5,306 nucleotides of DNA, taken from positions 1-5,306 of the forward strand of contig DAOVCF010000141.1 of NCBI GenBank assembly GCA_030670165.1, in the 5' to 3' direction. The notes under the pieces were generated by a model. That model saw only the letters and a program-made list of their open reading frames with translations. It ran no database searches and was not told the DNA's origin. Below, one piece after another: positions 1 through 5,259 of this stretch. This DNA is from Candidatus Stahliibacteriota bacterium. GTDB lineage: Bacteria > Hydrothermota > Tepidihabitantia > B3-TA06. The position numbers and the translations under genes were made by a program. How positions within the stretch are numbered: position 1 is the stretch's first letter; every line of letters begins with the position of its first letter.

Positions 1-597
1 ATCCGTGCGTGGCCTCTCCACATACTGGGTGCCAGCCAGTTCAAAATACTTCCCCAGCTGGATGAAAGCCACCTTCTCGCCTGAAGGGGAAAAGGCTGGC
101 GCCATGGCCTTCGTGAAGAGGATGCTATCCACCGCCTCGCTTTCGGTCTTCCTGTCGGTAAAGAGTGTAGAGATTTTCTCTTCATCGGCCTTCAAGATGG
201 ATATTCTGCTTGATGTGGCAAATACCAACTCCGGCGCGGTGGGTGAGCCGTCAAGCCACTGAGGGGCTGGGACCTCATAGGTGGTCAGTTCATTCCCGCT
301 GCGATCCGTTATATATAAGTATGGAGGATAGTCCGGCTTTTCTCGACTCAGGAACGCCACCCTCTCGCTCGCTCCGATAAGGGTAGGAGACCATATGCCC
401 TGCATGCTGTCCTCAAGAGGGGTGATGGATGCCGCGAGCTCACCCGTATCGTCAAGCACGTAGATTACCGATACTGTGTCCGTCGTGAGGATATAGGAGG
501 CCCGCTCGCCCCAATCGACCTCGTCCCTGCCGCAGAAGACCCCTGCTACGAGCAGAAAGGCAAACCCGCATACAGCCATCCGACCTTTATTAAACAT
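1..597 (-). CDS. Exported WD40/PD40-like beta-propeller protein, N-terminal part (truncated by window edge)
   Basis: Reading the minus strand from the ATG at 597 gives 199 uninterrupted codons that run off the left edge, so the C-terminus is missing. Residues 1-23 have a basic start (MFNKGR) and a hydrophobic core, as in a signal peptide. Cys22 follows Val-Phe, which is not a canonical lipobox, so lipoprotein status is doubtful. Two stretches look like PD40/TolB propeller blades: about 68-84 (ending ERVAFLSRE) and about 166-180 (APAFSPSGEKVAFIQ). The second has the typical FSPxGxxVAF pattern. Such proteins are generally extracytoplasmic and bind other proteins, but no specific role can be given. 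The start is fixed by an AAGGAGGT Shine-Dalgarno at 601-608. The gene is divergent from the aspartyl-protease gene and shares its 100-nt promoter region. The coding reading is secure; the family assignment is moderate. Confidence 0.8.
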   Translation of the reverse strand, partial: MFNKGRMAVCGFAFLLVAGVFCGRDEVDWGERASYILTTDTVSVIYVLDDTGELAASITPLEDSMQGIWSPTLIGASERVAFLSREKPDYPPYLYITDRSGNELTTYEVPAPQWLDGSPTAPELVFATSSRISILKADEEKISTLFTDRKTESEAVDSILFTKAMAPAFSPSGEKVAFIQLGKYFELAGTQYVERPRTD

Positions 598-600
598 AAA

Positions 601-608
601 ACCTCCTT
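601..608 (-). promoter_or_regulatory. Ribosome binding site of the propeller gene
   Basis: On the minus strand AAGGAGGT ends 3 nt before the ATG at 597. This is a full match to the anti-Shine-Dalgarno core and fixes the start codon. It shows that this genome uses SD-led initiation at some genes, in contrast to the three SD-less starts elsewhere in the window. Confidence 0.8.
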
Positions 609-616
609 ATAGAGAT

Positions 617-644
617 AGTCTAGGTGAAGCTTAGGGGATGTCAA
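617..644 (-). promoter_or_regulatory. Promoter of the propeller gene
   Basis: On the minus strand an exact TTGACA (639-644) is followed after 16 nt by TAGACT (617-622), a 4/6 match to TATAAT that keeps the key A at position 2 and T at position 6. The expected transcription start is near 610. That gives a leader of about 13 nt, nearly all of it the Shine-Dalgarno and its spacer. Inferred from sequence only. Confidence 0.65.
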
Positions 645-653
645 GAGTTGACA
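639..653. promoter_or_regulatory. Palindrome made of two divergent -35 boxes
   Basis: TGTCAA-GAG-TTGACA is a perfect 6-3-6 inverted repeat. Its left arm is the -35 box of the minus-strand promoter and its right arm the -35 box of the plus-strand promoter. The boxes are 3 nt apart, so two RNA polymerases should not be able to occupy both promoters at once. A dimeric regulator could also use the palindrome as an operator; nothing in the sequence decides this. Confidence 0.6.
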
Positions 654-675
654 CGGGGCAAAGTTTGATTATCTT
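648..675 (+). promoter_or_regulatory. Promoter of the aspartyl-protease gene
   Basis: An exact TTGACA (648-653) is followed after 16 nt by TATCTT (670-675), a 4/6 match to TATAAT with the TAnnnT pattern seen at the other starts in the window. The predicted transcription start is near 682, giving a leader of about 16 nt that carries the Shine-Dalgarno. Inferred from sequence. Confidence 0.6.
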
Positions 676-687
676 TAGGTAAAATTC

Positions 688-694
688 AAGGAGG
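688..694 (+). promoter_or_regulatory. Ribosome binding site of the aspartyl-protease gene
   Basis: AAGGAGG lies 3 nt before the ATG at 698 and fixes that start. The predicted mRNA leader is hardly longer than this site. Confidence 0.75.
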
Positions 695-697
695 CTT

Positions 698-2545
698 ATG
701 CGTTCTTCGAGATTTGTTAAGTTTGTTAGCGTGGGAGCTTTCCTGTGGGCCATTTGCTCTGGAGCCGAGACTTATCGGGTGGATCAGATACTTTCGAAAC
801 ACGTGAAGGCGATGGGCGGTTCTGCGGTAATCTCCAATTTAACTTCGGTGGTGCGTGAGGCTCGCGTGGAGGCCGGTGGACTGCAAGGCACATCCACCAC
901 CTGGATACTGCCGCCGAACCGGACCCGAAACCGCACAAAGATTGGTGTGCTGGATCAGACCTCGTGTTTTGACGGGGAATGTCAGTGGACGATAGACGTC
1001 AACGGTATGCTTTCGATCGGGGACGAGGAGGCCAGGAAATCCGGACTGACCGAGGCGCTCATCGACGGCCTGAGCTACGTGTTCCCCGACTCGACCCTAA
1101 GGGTGCGCTACCTTGGCCGCGAGGGGGAGCTTGGCCGCAGCTTCCTCGTACTCCAGATGCTGCCTGAGGACGGCGTTCCTGCAAAACTCTGGATAGACGA
1201 GCAGACCTGGCTTCTGGCCAAAACCGAACTTGCCTCGGGCGGACTCACCGCTATCCGGGAATACTCAGACTACTCCAAGATCCAAGGGCTTATGGTGCCG
1301 CACCACATCCGCATGCAGATCCCCGAGATGGAGCAGGGGTTCGAGTTTTTTGTTCACACCGTGAAGGTCAACGAGTACGTTGACGAGAGGCTTTTCTTGC
1401 GCAAGAAGCGGCCTGTCCACGACTACGTTATAGCCGCAGGTAAGCAGACCGCCCCGATCGACTTTACGTTCTCAAACGACCACATCTACCTCAAGGGGTT
1501 CATAAATGGAGAAGGACCCTTTGATTTCCTTCTGGACTCTGGTGCCGGCGCTTCGGTGATCGATGCCGGGCTTGCAAAAAGGCTGCATCTTGAGCCGGCA
1601 GGCGAGTTCAAAGCAACCGGCGTGGGCGGCTTCGCAGGCATGTCACTGGTGCAGGTTGATTCAATAAATCTCGAAGGATTAGGACTTTACGGTCAGGTAA
1701 TCGTGGCCATGGAGCCTTCCGAACTCCTGACGCGGTACGCAGGCCGGCCCGTTGCTCTGATCCTAGGCTACGATTGTCTTTCCCGGTTTGCGACCGAGAT
1801 CCGCTTCTCCGAGGCTACCGTGACCTTCCACGAGGCTGAAGGGTTCGCCGCACCTGCGGGCTACAGCTTCCTTTCCTGTTCCTTCGGCTCCCGCGTTCCC
1901 GTTTTGCAGGCACGCGTTGAGGATGTGAGGGGTCGTTTCATACTCGACACCGGTTCAGGATCCTCGATTGACCTGTCTGAACCTTTCATCAAACGCACGG
2001 GACTCAAAAAGGAACGCAGGCTTTTCGAATCCGAACTTTACGGTTTCGGCGGCCCGGTTAAAATCATGGTGGGCAGGGTCAGGCATATCTCACTGGGACC
2101 ATATTTGATGGAGAATGTGGTTGCAGGATTTGCCGAGAACGCCAGGTCCGGTGTGCTTTCATCCGAGGAATACGACGGCATCATAGGCAACGAGGTGCTG
2201 CGCCGCTTTGATTTCATCTTTGACTACGCAGGCGAACGTGTGGCAATAAAACCCAACCTCTCGTTTGAAGAGCCCTTCCGCACCGCCAAGAGCGGGATGA
2301 TGCTTGAGCTTTCTGAGGACGGTCGGATAATCGTCGCCCGCAACGTTCCTTACACACCCGCTGATGAAGCCCAGATAGAGCCGGGTTCCGAGCTTCTGGA
2401 GGTTGCGGGTCAAAGGACAAGCGAGCTTGGACTCGGCGGTATCCGCGAGATAATGCGTGGCCCCGACGACACCGAGGTGCAGGTCAAGCTGCTTTATAAG
2501 GGCGAGGTTCGGGTAGCGACCCTTAAGCTGCGAACCTACTACTGA
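698..2545 (+). CDS. Exported tandem aspartyl protease with LolA-like N-region and PDZ domain
   Basis: This is a 615-residue protein. Residues 1-23 form a signal peptide (basic MRSSRFVK, hydrophobic core, likely cleavage after SGA), so it should act in the envelope. Residues 24 to about 240 resemble the LolA/outer-membrane lipoprotein-sorting type of domain found before some bacterial aspartyl proteases; it opens with an ILSKHVKAMGG helix. Two retropepsin-like (clan AA, Asp_protease_2 type) domains follow. The first has the catalytic motif DSGA at 280-283 and ILGYDCLSRF at 355-364. The second has DTGS at 417-420 and IIGNEVLRRF at 495-504. Each domain therefore keeps its catalytic Asp and the later hydrophobic-hydrophobic-Gly element, so the chain could form an intramolecular active site like the two lobes of pepsin. 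About 530-612 is a PDZ-like domain (GRIIVARNV, then IEPGSELLEVAGQ). The substrate is unknown. The start is set by the Shine-Dalgarno at 688-694. Domain calls are from motif recognition, not a search. Confidence 0.88.
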   Translation: MRSSRFVKFVSVGAFLWAICSGAETYRVDQILSKHVKAMGGSAVISNLTSVVREARVEAGGLQGTSTTWILPPNRTRNRTKIGVLDQTSCFDGECQWTIDVNGMLSIGDEEARKSGLTEALIDGLSYVFPDSTLRVRYLGREGELGRSFLVLQMLPEDGVPAKLWIDEQTWLLAKTELASGGLTAIREYSDYSKIQGLMVPHHIRMQIPEMEQGFEFFVHTVKVNEYVDERLFLRKKRPVHDYVIAAGKQTAPIDFTFSNDHIYLKGFINGEGPFDFLLDSGAGASVIDAGLAKRLHLEPAGEFKATGVGGFAGMSLVQVDSINLEGLGLYGQVIVAMEPSELLTRYAGRPVALILGYDCLSRFATEIRFSEATVTFHEAEGFAAPAGYSFLSCSFGSRVPVLQARVEDVRGRFILDTGSGSSIDLSEPFIKRTGLKKERRLFESELYGFGGPVKIMVGRVRHISLGPYLMENVVAGFAENARSGVLSSEEYDGIIGNEVLRRFDFIFDYAGERVAIKPNLSFEEPFRTAKSGMMLELSEDGRIIVARNVPYTPADEAQIEPGSELLEVAGQRTSELGLGGIREIMRGPDDTEVQVKLLYKGEVRVATLKLRTYY

Positions 2546-2564
2546 TGTAAGTTGAAAGCAAAGA

Positions 2565-2590
2565 AGCCATGAGAATCCTCATGATGGGCT
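2565..2590 (+). terminator. Hairpin downstream of the aspartyl-protease gene, weak terminator candidate
   Basis: AGCC (2565-2568) pairs with GGCT (2587-2590). Inside it, ATGAG (2569-2573) pairs with CTCAT (2578-2582) around the loop AATC, leaving GATG (2583-2586) bulged. It starts 19 nt after the stop codon. No U-tract follows, so intrinsic termination is uncertain. AATCCTC (2574-2580) can instead pair with GAGGATT (2591-2597), which reaches into the next promoter's -35 box. Confidence 0.35.
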
Positions 2591-2595
2591 GAGGA

Positions 2596-2624
2596 TTGAC
2601 ACAGGCCCTTAATCCGCCTAGAAT
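2596..2624 (+). promoter_or_regulatory. Promoter of the ChaN-like gene, probably leaderless
   Basis: An exact TTGACA (2596-2601), an ideal 17-nt spacer and TAGAAT (2619-2624, 5/6) make this the best promoter in the window. The first base of the GTG start codon (2630) is 6 nt past the last base of the -10 box, where transcription should begin. There is therefore no room for a leader or a Shine-Dalgarno. Confidence 0.75.
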
Positions 2625-2629
2625 AATCC

Positions 2630-3472
2630 GTGATCGTTCTGCTGTCGCTTTTATTCCTGCAGCCCTCTTTACCTGAGAACATAACCATCATCTCCGCGAC
2701 TGGAGATACCCTGTTTTTTAACGAGCTTGCCGATGCGCTCATGGGCTACGACGTAATCTTCGTGGGTGAAGAGCACGATGCGAAGGCCGCCCATGATGCA
2801 GAGCTTGCTATCCTCACTTCGCTTGCCGAACGGGACTCAAACCTGGTGCTTGCACTTGAGATGTTTGAGCGCGACGTACAGGATGTGCTGGATTCCTATC
2901 TGGTTGGAGATACTCCCGAGGACACGTTCCTTGCCCGATCCCGTCCCTGGCCCAACTACCAGACAGATTACCGGCCTTTGGTGGAGTTTGCCAAGGCCAA
3001 TAAGATTGCGGTGGTCGCGGCCAACGTTCCGCGCAGGGCTGCGGCGGCGGTGGCGCGTTCAGGAGAGGTCTCCAATGAAGTTGTGGGCCAGGATAGCATC
3101 TGGTTGCCAGACACCCTTCACCTCGATTCAGAGGAGTATCTCGAGCGTTTTTCAGCCACAATGGAAGGTATGCCTCACGGCGGGCCCATGGGTTCCCTGA
3201 ACGTTGACGCCCTCTATAAGGCTCAGGTGCTCAAGGACGCGGTGATGGCCGCCTCGATCGACCCTTACCTTGATCGTCGTATCCTTTTCTTCTGCGGACG
3301 CTTCCATGCAGACTACCATCTGGGTATCCCCTATCAGTTACAAAAGAATCATCCCGACCTCAAGATTGCGGTTGTGAGCTTGGCCCAGGCGTCCGAAGAA
3401 CTCTCGGCCGAGGATCGCTCCCGGATAGCGGACTTCCTGTGGGTATATACACCACACGACGTTACAGAGTAA
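2630..3472 (+). CDS. ChaN/DUF399-like (TIKI-type fold) haem-binding-family protein
   Basis: This 280-residue protein matches the ChaN-like family (Cofac_haem_bdg), members of which have been linked to haem or iron binding and are distantly related to TIKI and EreA-type enzymes. The landmarks are in the family order: VGEEHD (45-50) with His55, LALEMFERDVQ (74-84), YRPLVEFAKANKI (114-126), ANVPR (131-135), an AQVLKDAVMA helix (198-207) and the C-terminal GRFHADYHLGIP (223-234). The Glu/His pairs are the expected ligand or active-site residues. Residues 1-14 are hydrophobic, like a short signal peptide, but lack a basic start and a lipobox, so export is likely but not certain. The start is GTG 2630: an in-frame TAA at 2624-2626 lies just upstream and no ATG comes before the conserved core. 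No Shine-Dalgarno is present. The biological ligand or substrate cannot be read from the sequence. Confidence 0.85.
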   Translation: MIVLLSLLFLQPSLPENITIISATGDTLFFNELADALMGYDVIFVGEEHDAKAAHDAELAILTSLAERDSNLVLALEMFERDVQDVLDSYLVGDTPEDTFLARSRPWPNYQTDYRPLVEFAKANKIAVVAANVPRRAAAAVARSGEVSNEVVGQDSIWLPDTLHLDSEEYLERFSATMEGMPHGGPMGSLNVDALYKAQVLKDAVMAASIDPYLDRRILFFCGRFHADYHLGIPYQLQKNHPDLKIAVVSLAQASEELSAEDRSRIADFLWVYTPHDVTE

Positions 3473-3483
3473 CGCCGCGTGGA

Positions 3484-3527
3484 CCCCGAAAATATTATTC
3501 GGGCCGACCTGAAGGTCGGCCCCTACG
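3484..3527. repeat. Palindromic element with two mutually exclusive hairpins
   Basis: GGGCCGACC (3501-3509), loop TGAA and GGTCGGCCC (3514-3522) form a perfect 9-bp GC-rich hairpin starting 29 nt after the ChaN-like stop codon. Just upstream, CCCGAA (3485-3490) can pair with TTCGGG (3498-3503) around AATATTA. The two hairpins share GGG 3501-3503, so only one can form at a time. No T-run follows, so this is not a classical terminator on the plus strand. From memory, similar palindromes next to CCTACGG are dispersed in several uncultured bacterial genomes. This makes a REP/MITE-like repeat plausible but unverified; only one copy is in the window. Confidence 0.55.
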
Positions 3528-3603
3528 GAATCTCGAGGTAAAAGAGTTGACAGATCGGCGAGCTTGTCCGTTCAAAAGTCTGTTCCAACCCGAAGGCGTG
3601 TAA

Positions 3604-3640
3604 TTTGCGATCTTTCGTTGCTGTGCAACGAAAGGAGCAT
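3604..3640 (+). repeat. Variable-stem hairpin element, copy A
   Basis: Invariant flanks TTTGCGATCTTT (3604-3615) and AAAGGAGCAT (3631-3640) enclose CGTTGC-TGT-GCAACG. The full stem pairs CTTTCGTTGC (3612-3621) with GCAACGAAAG (3625-3634): 10 perfect base pairs and a 3-nt loop. TGC (3606-3608) can also pair with GCA (3637-3639) below an internal loop of GAT against GA. Copy B at 4214-4248 has the same flanks but a different stem. The element lies 131 nt past the ChaN-like stop and 8 nt before the CBS gene's -35 box. Its function is unknown: it could be a 3'-UTR RNA structure or a palindromic repeat. Confidence 0.7.
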
Positions 3641-3648
3641 CGTACCCA

Positions 3649-3676
3649 TTGACACATCTGAGGCAAGGAGTATTAT
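3649..3676 (+). promoter_or_regulatory. Promoter of the CBS-domain gene, probably leaderless
   Basis: An exact TTGACA (3649-3654) is followed after 16 nt by TATTAT (3671-3676); the A of the ATG start (3683) is 7 nt past the end of that -10 box. An overlapping perfect TATAAT (3674-3679) has an unfavourable 19-nt spacer and would place the start just inside the gene. AAGGAG (3665-3670) is a possible Shine-Dalgarno, but it is 12 nt from the ATG and lies in the promoter spacer, so this promoter's transcript would not carry it. Confidence 0.65.
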
Positions 3677-3682
3677 AATTAC

Positions 3683-4165
3683 ATGCTGAGAGTGAAGGAC
3701 TGCATGAACAAAGACCCAAAGGTGATAACGCCGGATGTCAGTCTGCGTGAGGCTGTCGAGTTGATGCTTGCCGAGCGTGTTGAGGGGCTGGCGGTAGTGG
3801 ACGAAGGCGGATGTTTGCTTGGTCTTATCACCCTTGGATATCTCCTGCGCGGGTTCATGCCTGCCAACCTGAGCCACTGCCCGGAACGGATGCTGGAGGA
3901 GCTGGAGGCGGTAAACATCCAGGCGTTCTTCGGTCCGACAAGCGGACTCTTTCTGGTGGCGGACTTCTTCAAGGAGGACGTGGAGCCGTTATCGCCCGAA
4001 GATTCCCTGATGCATGTCGCGGCCGAGATGCACCGCCAGGAGCTTTTTATGCTGCCGGTGGTCGAGGAAAACGAGCTGGCAGGTATGATCTCACGCCGCG
4101 ACGTCATGCAGGCATTTTTTGAAAAGTCCTCCTTTTTTCCTTCGGAGAAAAGTTCAGAAGAATAG
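3683..4165 (+). CDS. Stand-alone tandem CBS-domain protein
   Basis: This is a 160-residue cytoplasmic protein made almost wholly of one CBS pair (Bateman module). CBS1 is about 1-56 (VKDCMNKDP, then TPDVSLREAVELM, then GLAVVDEGG and LLGLITLGYLL). CBS2 is about 91-146 (SPEDSLMHVAAEM, then LPVVEENELAGMISRRDVM). About 57-90 is a linker without a recognisable domain. CBS pairs usually bind adenine nucleotides such as AMP, ATP or S-adenosylmethionine and control a partner protein; ligand and partner cannot be read here. Residues 147-160 are a polar, Ser/Glu-rich tail. ATG 3683 is preferred over the in-frame ATG 3704 because the VKDCM segment it adds is the normal first strand and helix of a CBS domain. 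The gene has its own promoter and is bracketed by copies A and B of the hairpin element, so it seems monocistronic. Confidence 0.9.
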   Translation: MLRVKDCMNKDPKVITPDVSLREAVELMLAERVEGLAVVDEGGCLLGLITLGYLLRGFMPANLSHCPERMLEELEAVNIQAFFGPTSGLFLVADFFKEDVEPLSPEDSLMHVAAEMHRQELFMLPVVEENELAGMISRRDVMQAFFEKSSFFPSEKSSEE

Positions 4166-4213
4166 ATCTCTAAGCCTGCCTTTCCATATCACTTGAGCAT
4201 AAGTGGTCGGGAT

Positions 4214-4248
4214 TTTGCGATCTTTGTCCTGAAAGGACAAAGGAGCAT
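4214..4248 (+). repeat. Variable-stem hairpin element, copy B
   Basis: This copy has the same flanks as copy A, TTTGCGATCTTT (4214-4225) and AAAGGAGCAT (4239-4248), around a different inner sequence. CTTTGTCCT (4222-4230) pairs perfectly with AGGACAAAG (4234-4242) around GAA: 9 bp with a 3-nt loop. It lies in the same orientation as copy A, 48 nt past the CBS stop codon, in the gap between convergent genes. No T-run follows on either strand, so a classical intrinsic terminator is unlikely. Confidence 0.7.
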
Positions 4249-4272
4249 TTAATCTGGGGGTCCTCCCTGCGT

Positions 4273-4297
4273 CACCTGTCCTGCCGTCCAGGATGTG
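4273..4297. terminator. Weak interrupted hairpin between convergent genes
   Basis: TCCTG (4279-4283) pairs with CAGGA (4289-4293) around CCGTC, and CAC (4273-4275) with GTG (4295-4297) across an unequal internal loop. It lies 20 nt past the stop of the minus-strand HD gene and could help end that transcript, but it lacks a U-tract on either strand and may be chance. Confidence 0.2.
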
Positions 4298-4316
4298 AAG
4301 CAACGGCGTGGGGTAA

Positions 4317-5252
4317 CTAGTCTTCCCGGGGCAGGATGCGAACCGAGCCCTTCGCAATCTTCTCTACCGCATCGCCCACCTCCTCCTCACTCACTATCCC
4401 GTCGTTTAAGAGCTCCTGCAGCCGCTTCTCGTTTACCATGGTGACCTTATCCCAGAATCCCAGCTTTTCCAGCAGGGGCTTTAATTTCGCCTGGCTGATC
4501 TTGAAATGCGTGTTTGTTTGCAGCCGTGCCGAGCCTTTTGTGGTGACTATCTTCCGTTCTCCACGCCGGTTCATCTCTTCTATTACCTGTTTCTTCACCT
4601 CCTCCATCTGTTTTTCGATTTCCGTACGTTTCGCACGCAGATCGAGGTAGCGGTTAATTGCAGGCTCAAGGTCTTCAGAGAGGTCTTCGAATTCCTGCTC
4701 TGCAGGCAGTTCTTTGGGCTCGTAGCCGGAGAAGTAAAGATAGACGGCTGTGCGGGAGGCGATAAAGTCGGCGATGTGCAGGCTCCATTCCAGGGGACTC
4801 TTTGGCATGCGCAATGGCTGCGGTCCCCACAGCCCCTGATGGCACTCGATGGCGCTCACGATATCTTCAAAGTAGGGGGTCTCGGAAGCAAGATCCTTCA
4901 GCTGATGGCGAACGATCAAAGGGTGATCGGCTTCCGTTCGATCCTCATCCACCAGACCGTTCTTGAATGAATCGTGCAGTATCGCTGCCGCACGAAGGAC
5001 GTCGAGCTTTGCTTCGTCTATTTTGAAGATCTTCGCGATCTCTGTGGCAAGATACACTACCCGCTTGGTATGCAGGACAAGACCGCCCTCACCCAGGGTA
5101 TCCAGCGGATGGAAGCGACCGGAGGCGGAGGCCGCGACGTGCCAGAAATAATCCGGAACCCGCTCAAGCGCCTTGGTGACAAACAGACGGATCGATGGGT
5201 CATCTATCTGTCCCACCTCCTCATCGAGGTTGAATTTTCGCTCTTCGCTCAT
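4317..5252 (-). CDS. HD-domain phosphohydrolase with coiled coil and extra C-terminal domain
   Basis: This 311-residue protein without a signal peptide is probably a cytoplasmic metal-dependent phosphohydrolase. About 20-170 is an HD domain with the set expected for a two-metal site: His61 (GLVLHTKRVV), His93-Asp94 (ILHDSFKNG), His110 (ADHPLIVRH), His138 (IECHQGLWG) and Asp162 (LHIADFIASR). Related HD enzymes cleave nucleotides, cyclic dinucleotides or RNA ends; the substrate here cannot be assigned. About 190-232 is charged and heptad-like (RTEIEKQMEEVKKQVIEEM), a likely coiled coil. About 232-311 is a separate Lys-rich domain (KIVTTKGSARLQT, then LKPLLEKLGFWDKV, then LLNDGIVSEEEV) that I do not recognise; it vaguely recalls small C-terminal domains of phage recombination or nuclease-inhibitor proteins, which is weak. 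ATG 5252 is the first in-frame start; the frame is open upstream to the window edge but has no other ATG, GTG or TTG. There is no clear Shine-Dalgarno. It converges on the CBS gene. Confidence 0.85.
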   Translation of the reverse strand: MSEERKFNLDEEVGQIDDPSIRLFVTKALERVPDYFWHVAASASGRFHPLDTLGEGGLVLHTKRVVYLATEIAKIFKIDEAKLDVLRAAAILHDSFKNGLVDEDRTEADHPLIVRHQLKDLASETPYFEDIVSAIECHQGLWGPQPLRMPKSPLEWSLHIADFIASRTAVYLYFSGYEPKELPAEQEFEDLSEDLEPAINRYLDLRAKRTEIEKQMEEVKKQVIEEMNRRGERKIVTTKGSARLQTNTHFKISQAKLKPLLEKLGFWDKVTMVNEKRLQELLNDGIVSEEEVGDAVEKIAKGSVRILPRED

Positions 5253-5259
5253 AGGCCTA

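Noticed and set aside
2611..2630. Direct repeat AATCCG at 2611-2616 and 2625-2630 around the -10 box of the ChaN-like promoter.
   Set aside because: Six bases repeated at a 14-nt distance may be chance; there is no symmetry or further copy to support an operator.
3547..3576. A fifth plus-strand TTGACA (3547-3552) in the gap before the CBS gene, a possible promoter for a small RNA.
   Set aside because: No acceptable -10 box lies 16-18 nt downstream (best TTCAAA, 3/6, without the A at position 2), and no gene begins soon after.
3473..3682. A hidden small gene, tRNA or riboswitch in the 210-nt gap.
   Set aside because: No reading frame with a start and ribosome binding site and no tRNA-like cloverleaf could be found; the two hairpin elements and the promoter account for its visible structure.
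3683..4107. Long open frames on the strand opposite the CBS gene, and similar frames opposite or beside the other large genes.
   Set aside because: They lie wholly within genes that have clear domain homology, lack ribosome binding sites and have low-complexity Ser/Arg-rich translations typical of shadow frames.
4120..4165. T-rich stretch and a CTTCGG tetraloop near the end of the CBS gene as a terminator.
   Set aside because: The run lies inside the coding sequence before the stop codon, and the hairpin needs a bulge and mostly A-T pairs; it reflects Phe and Ser codons.
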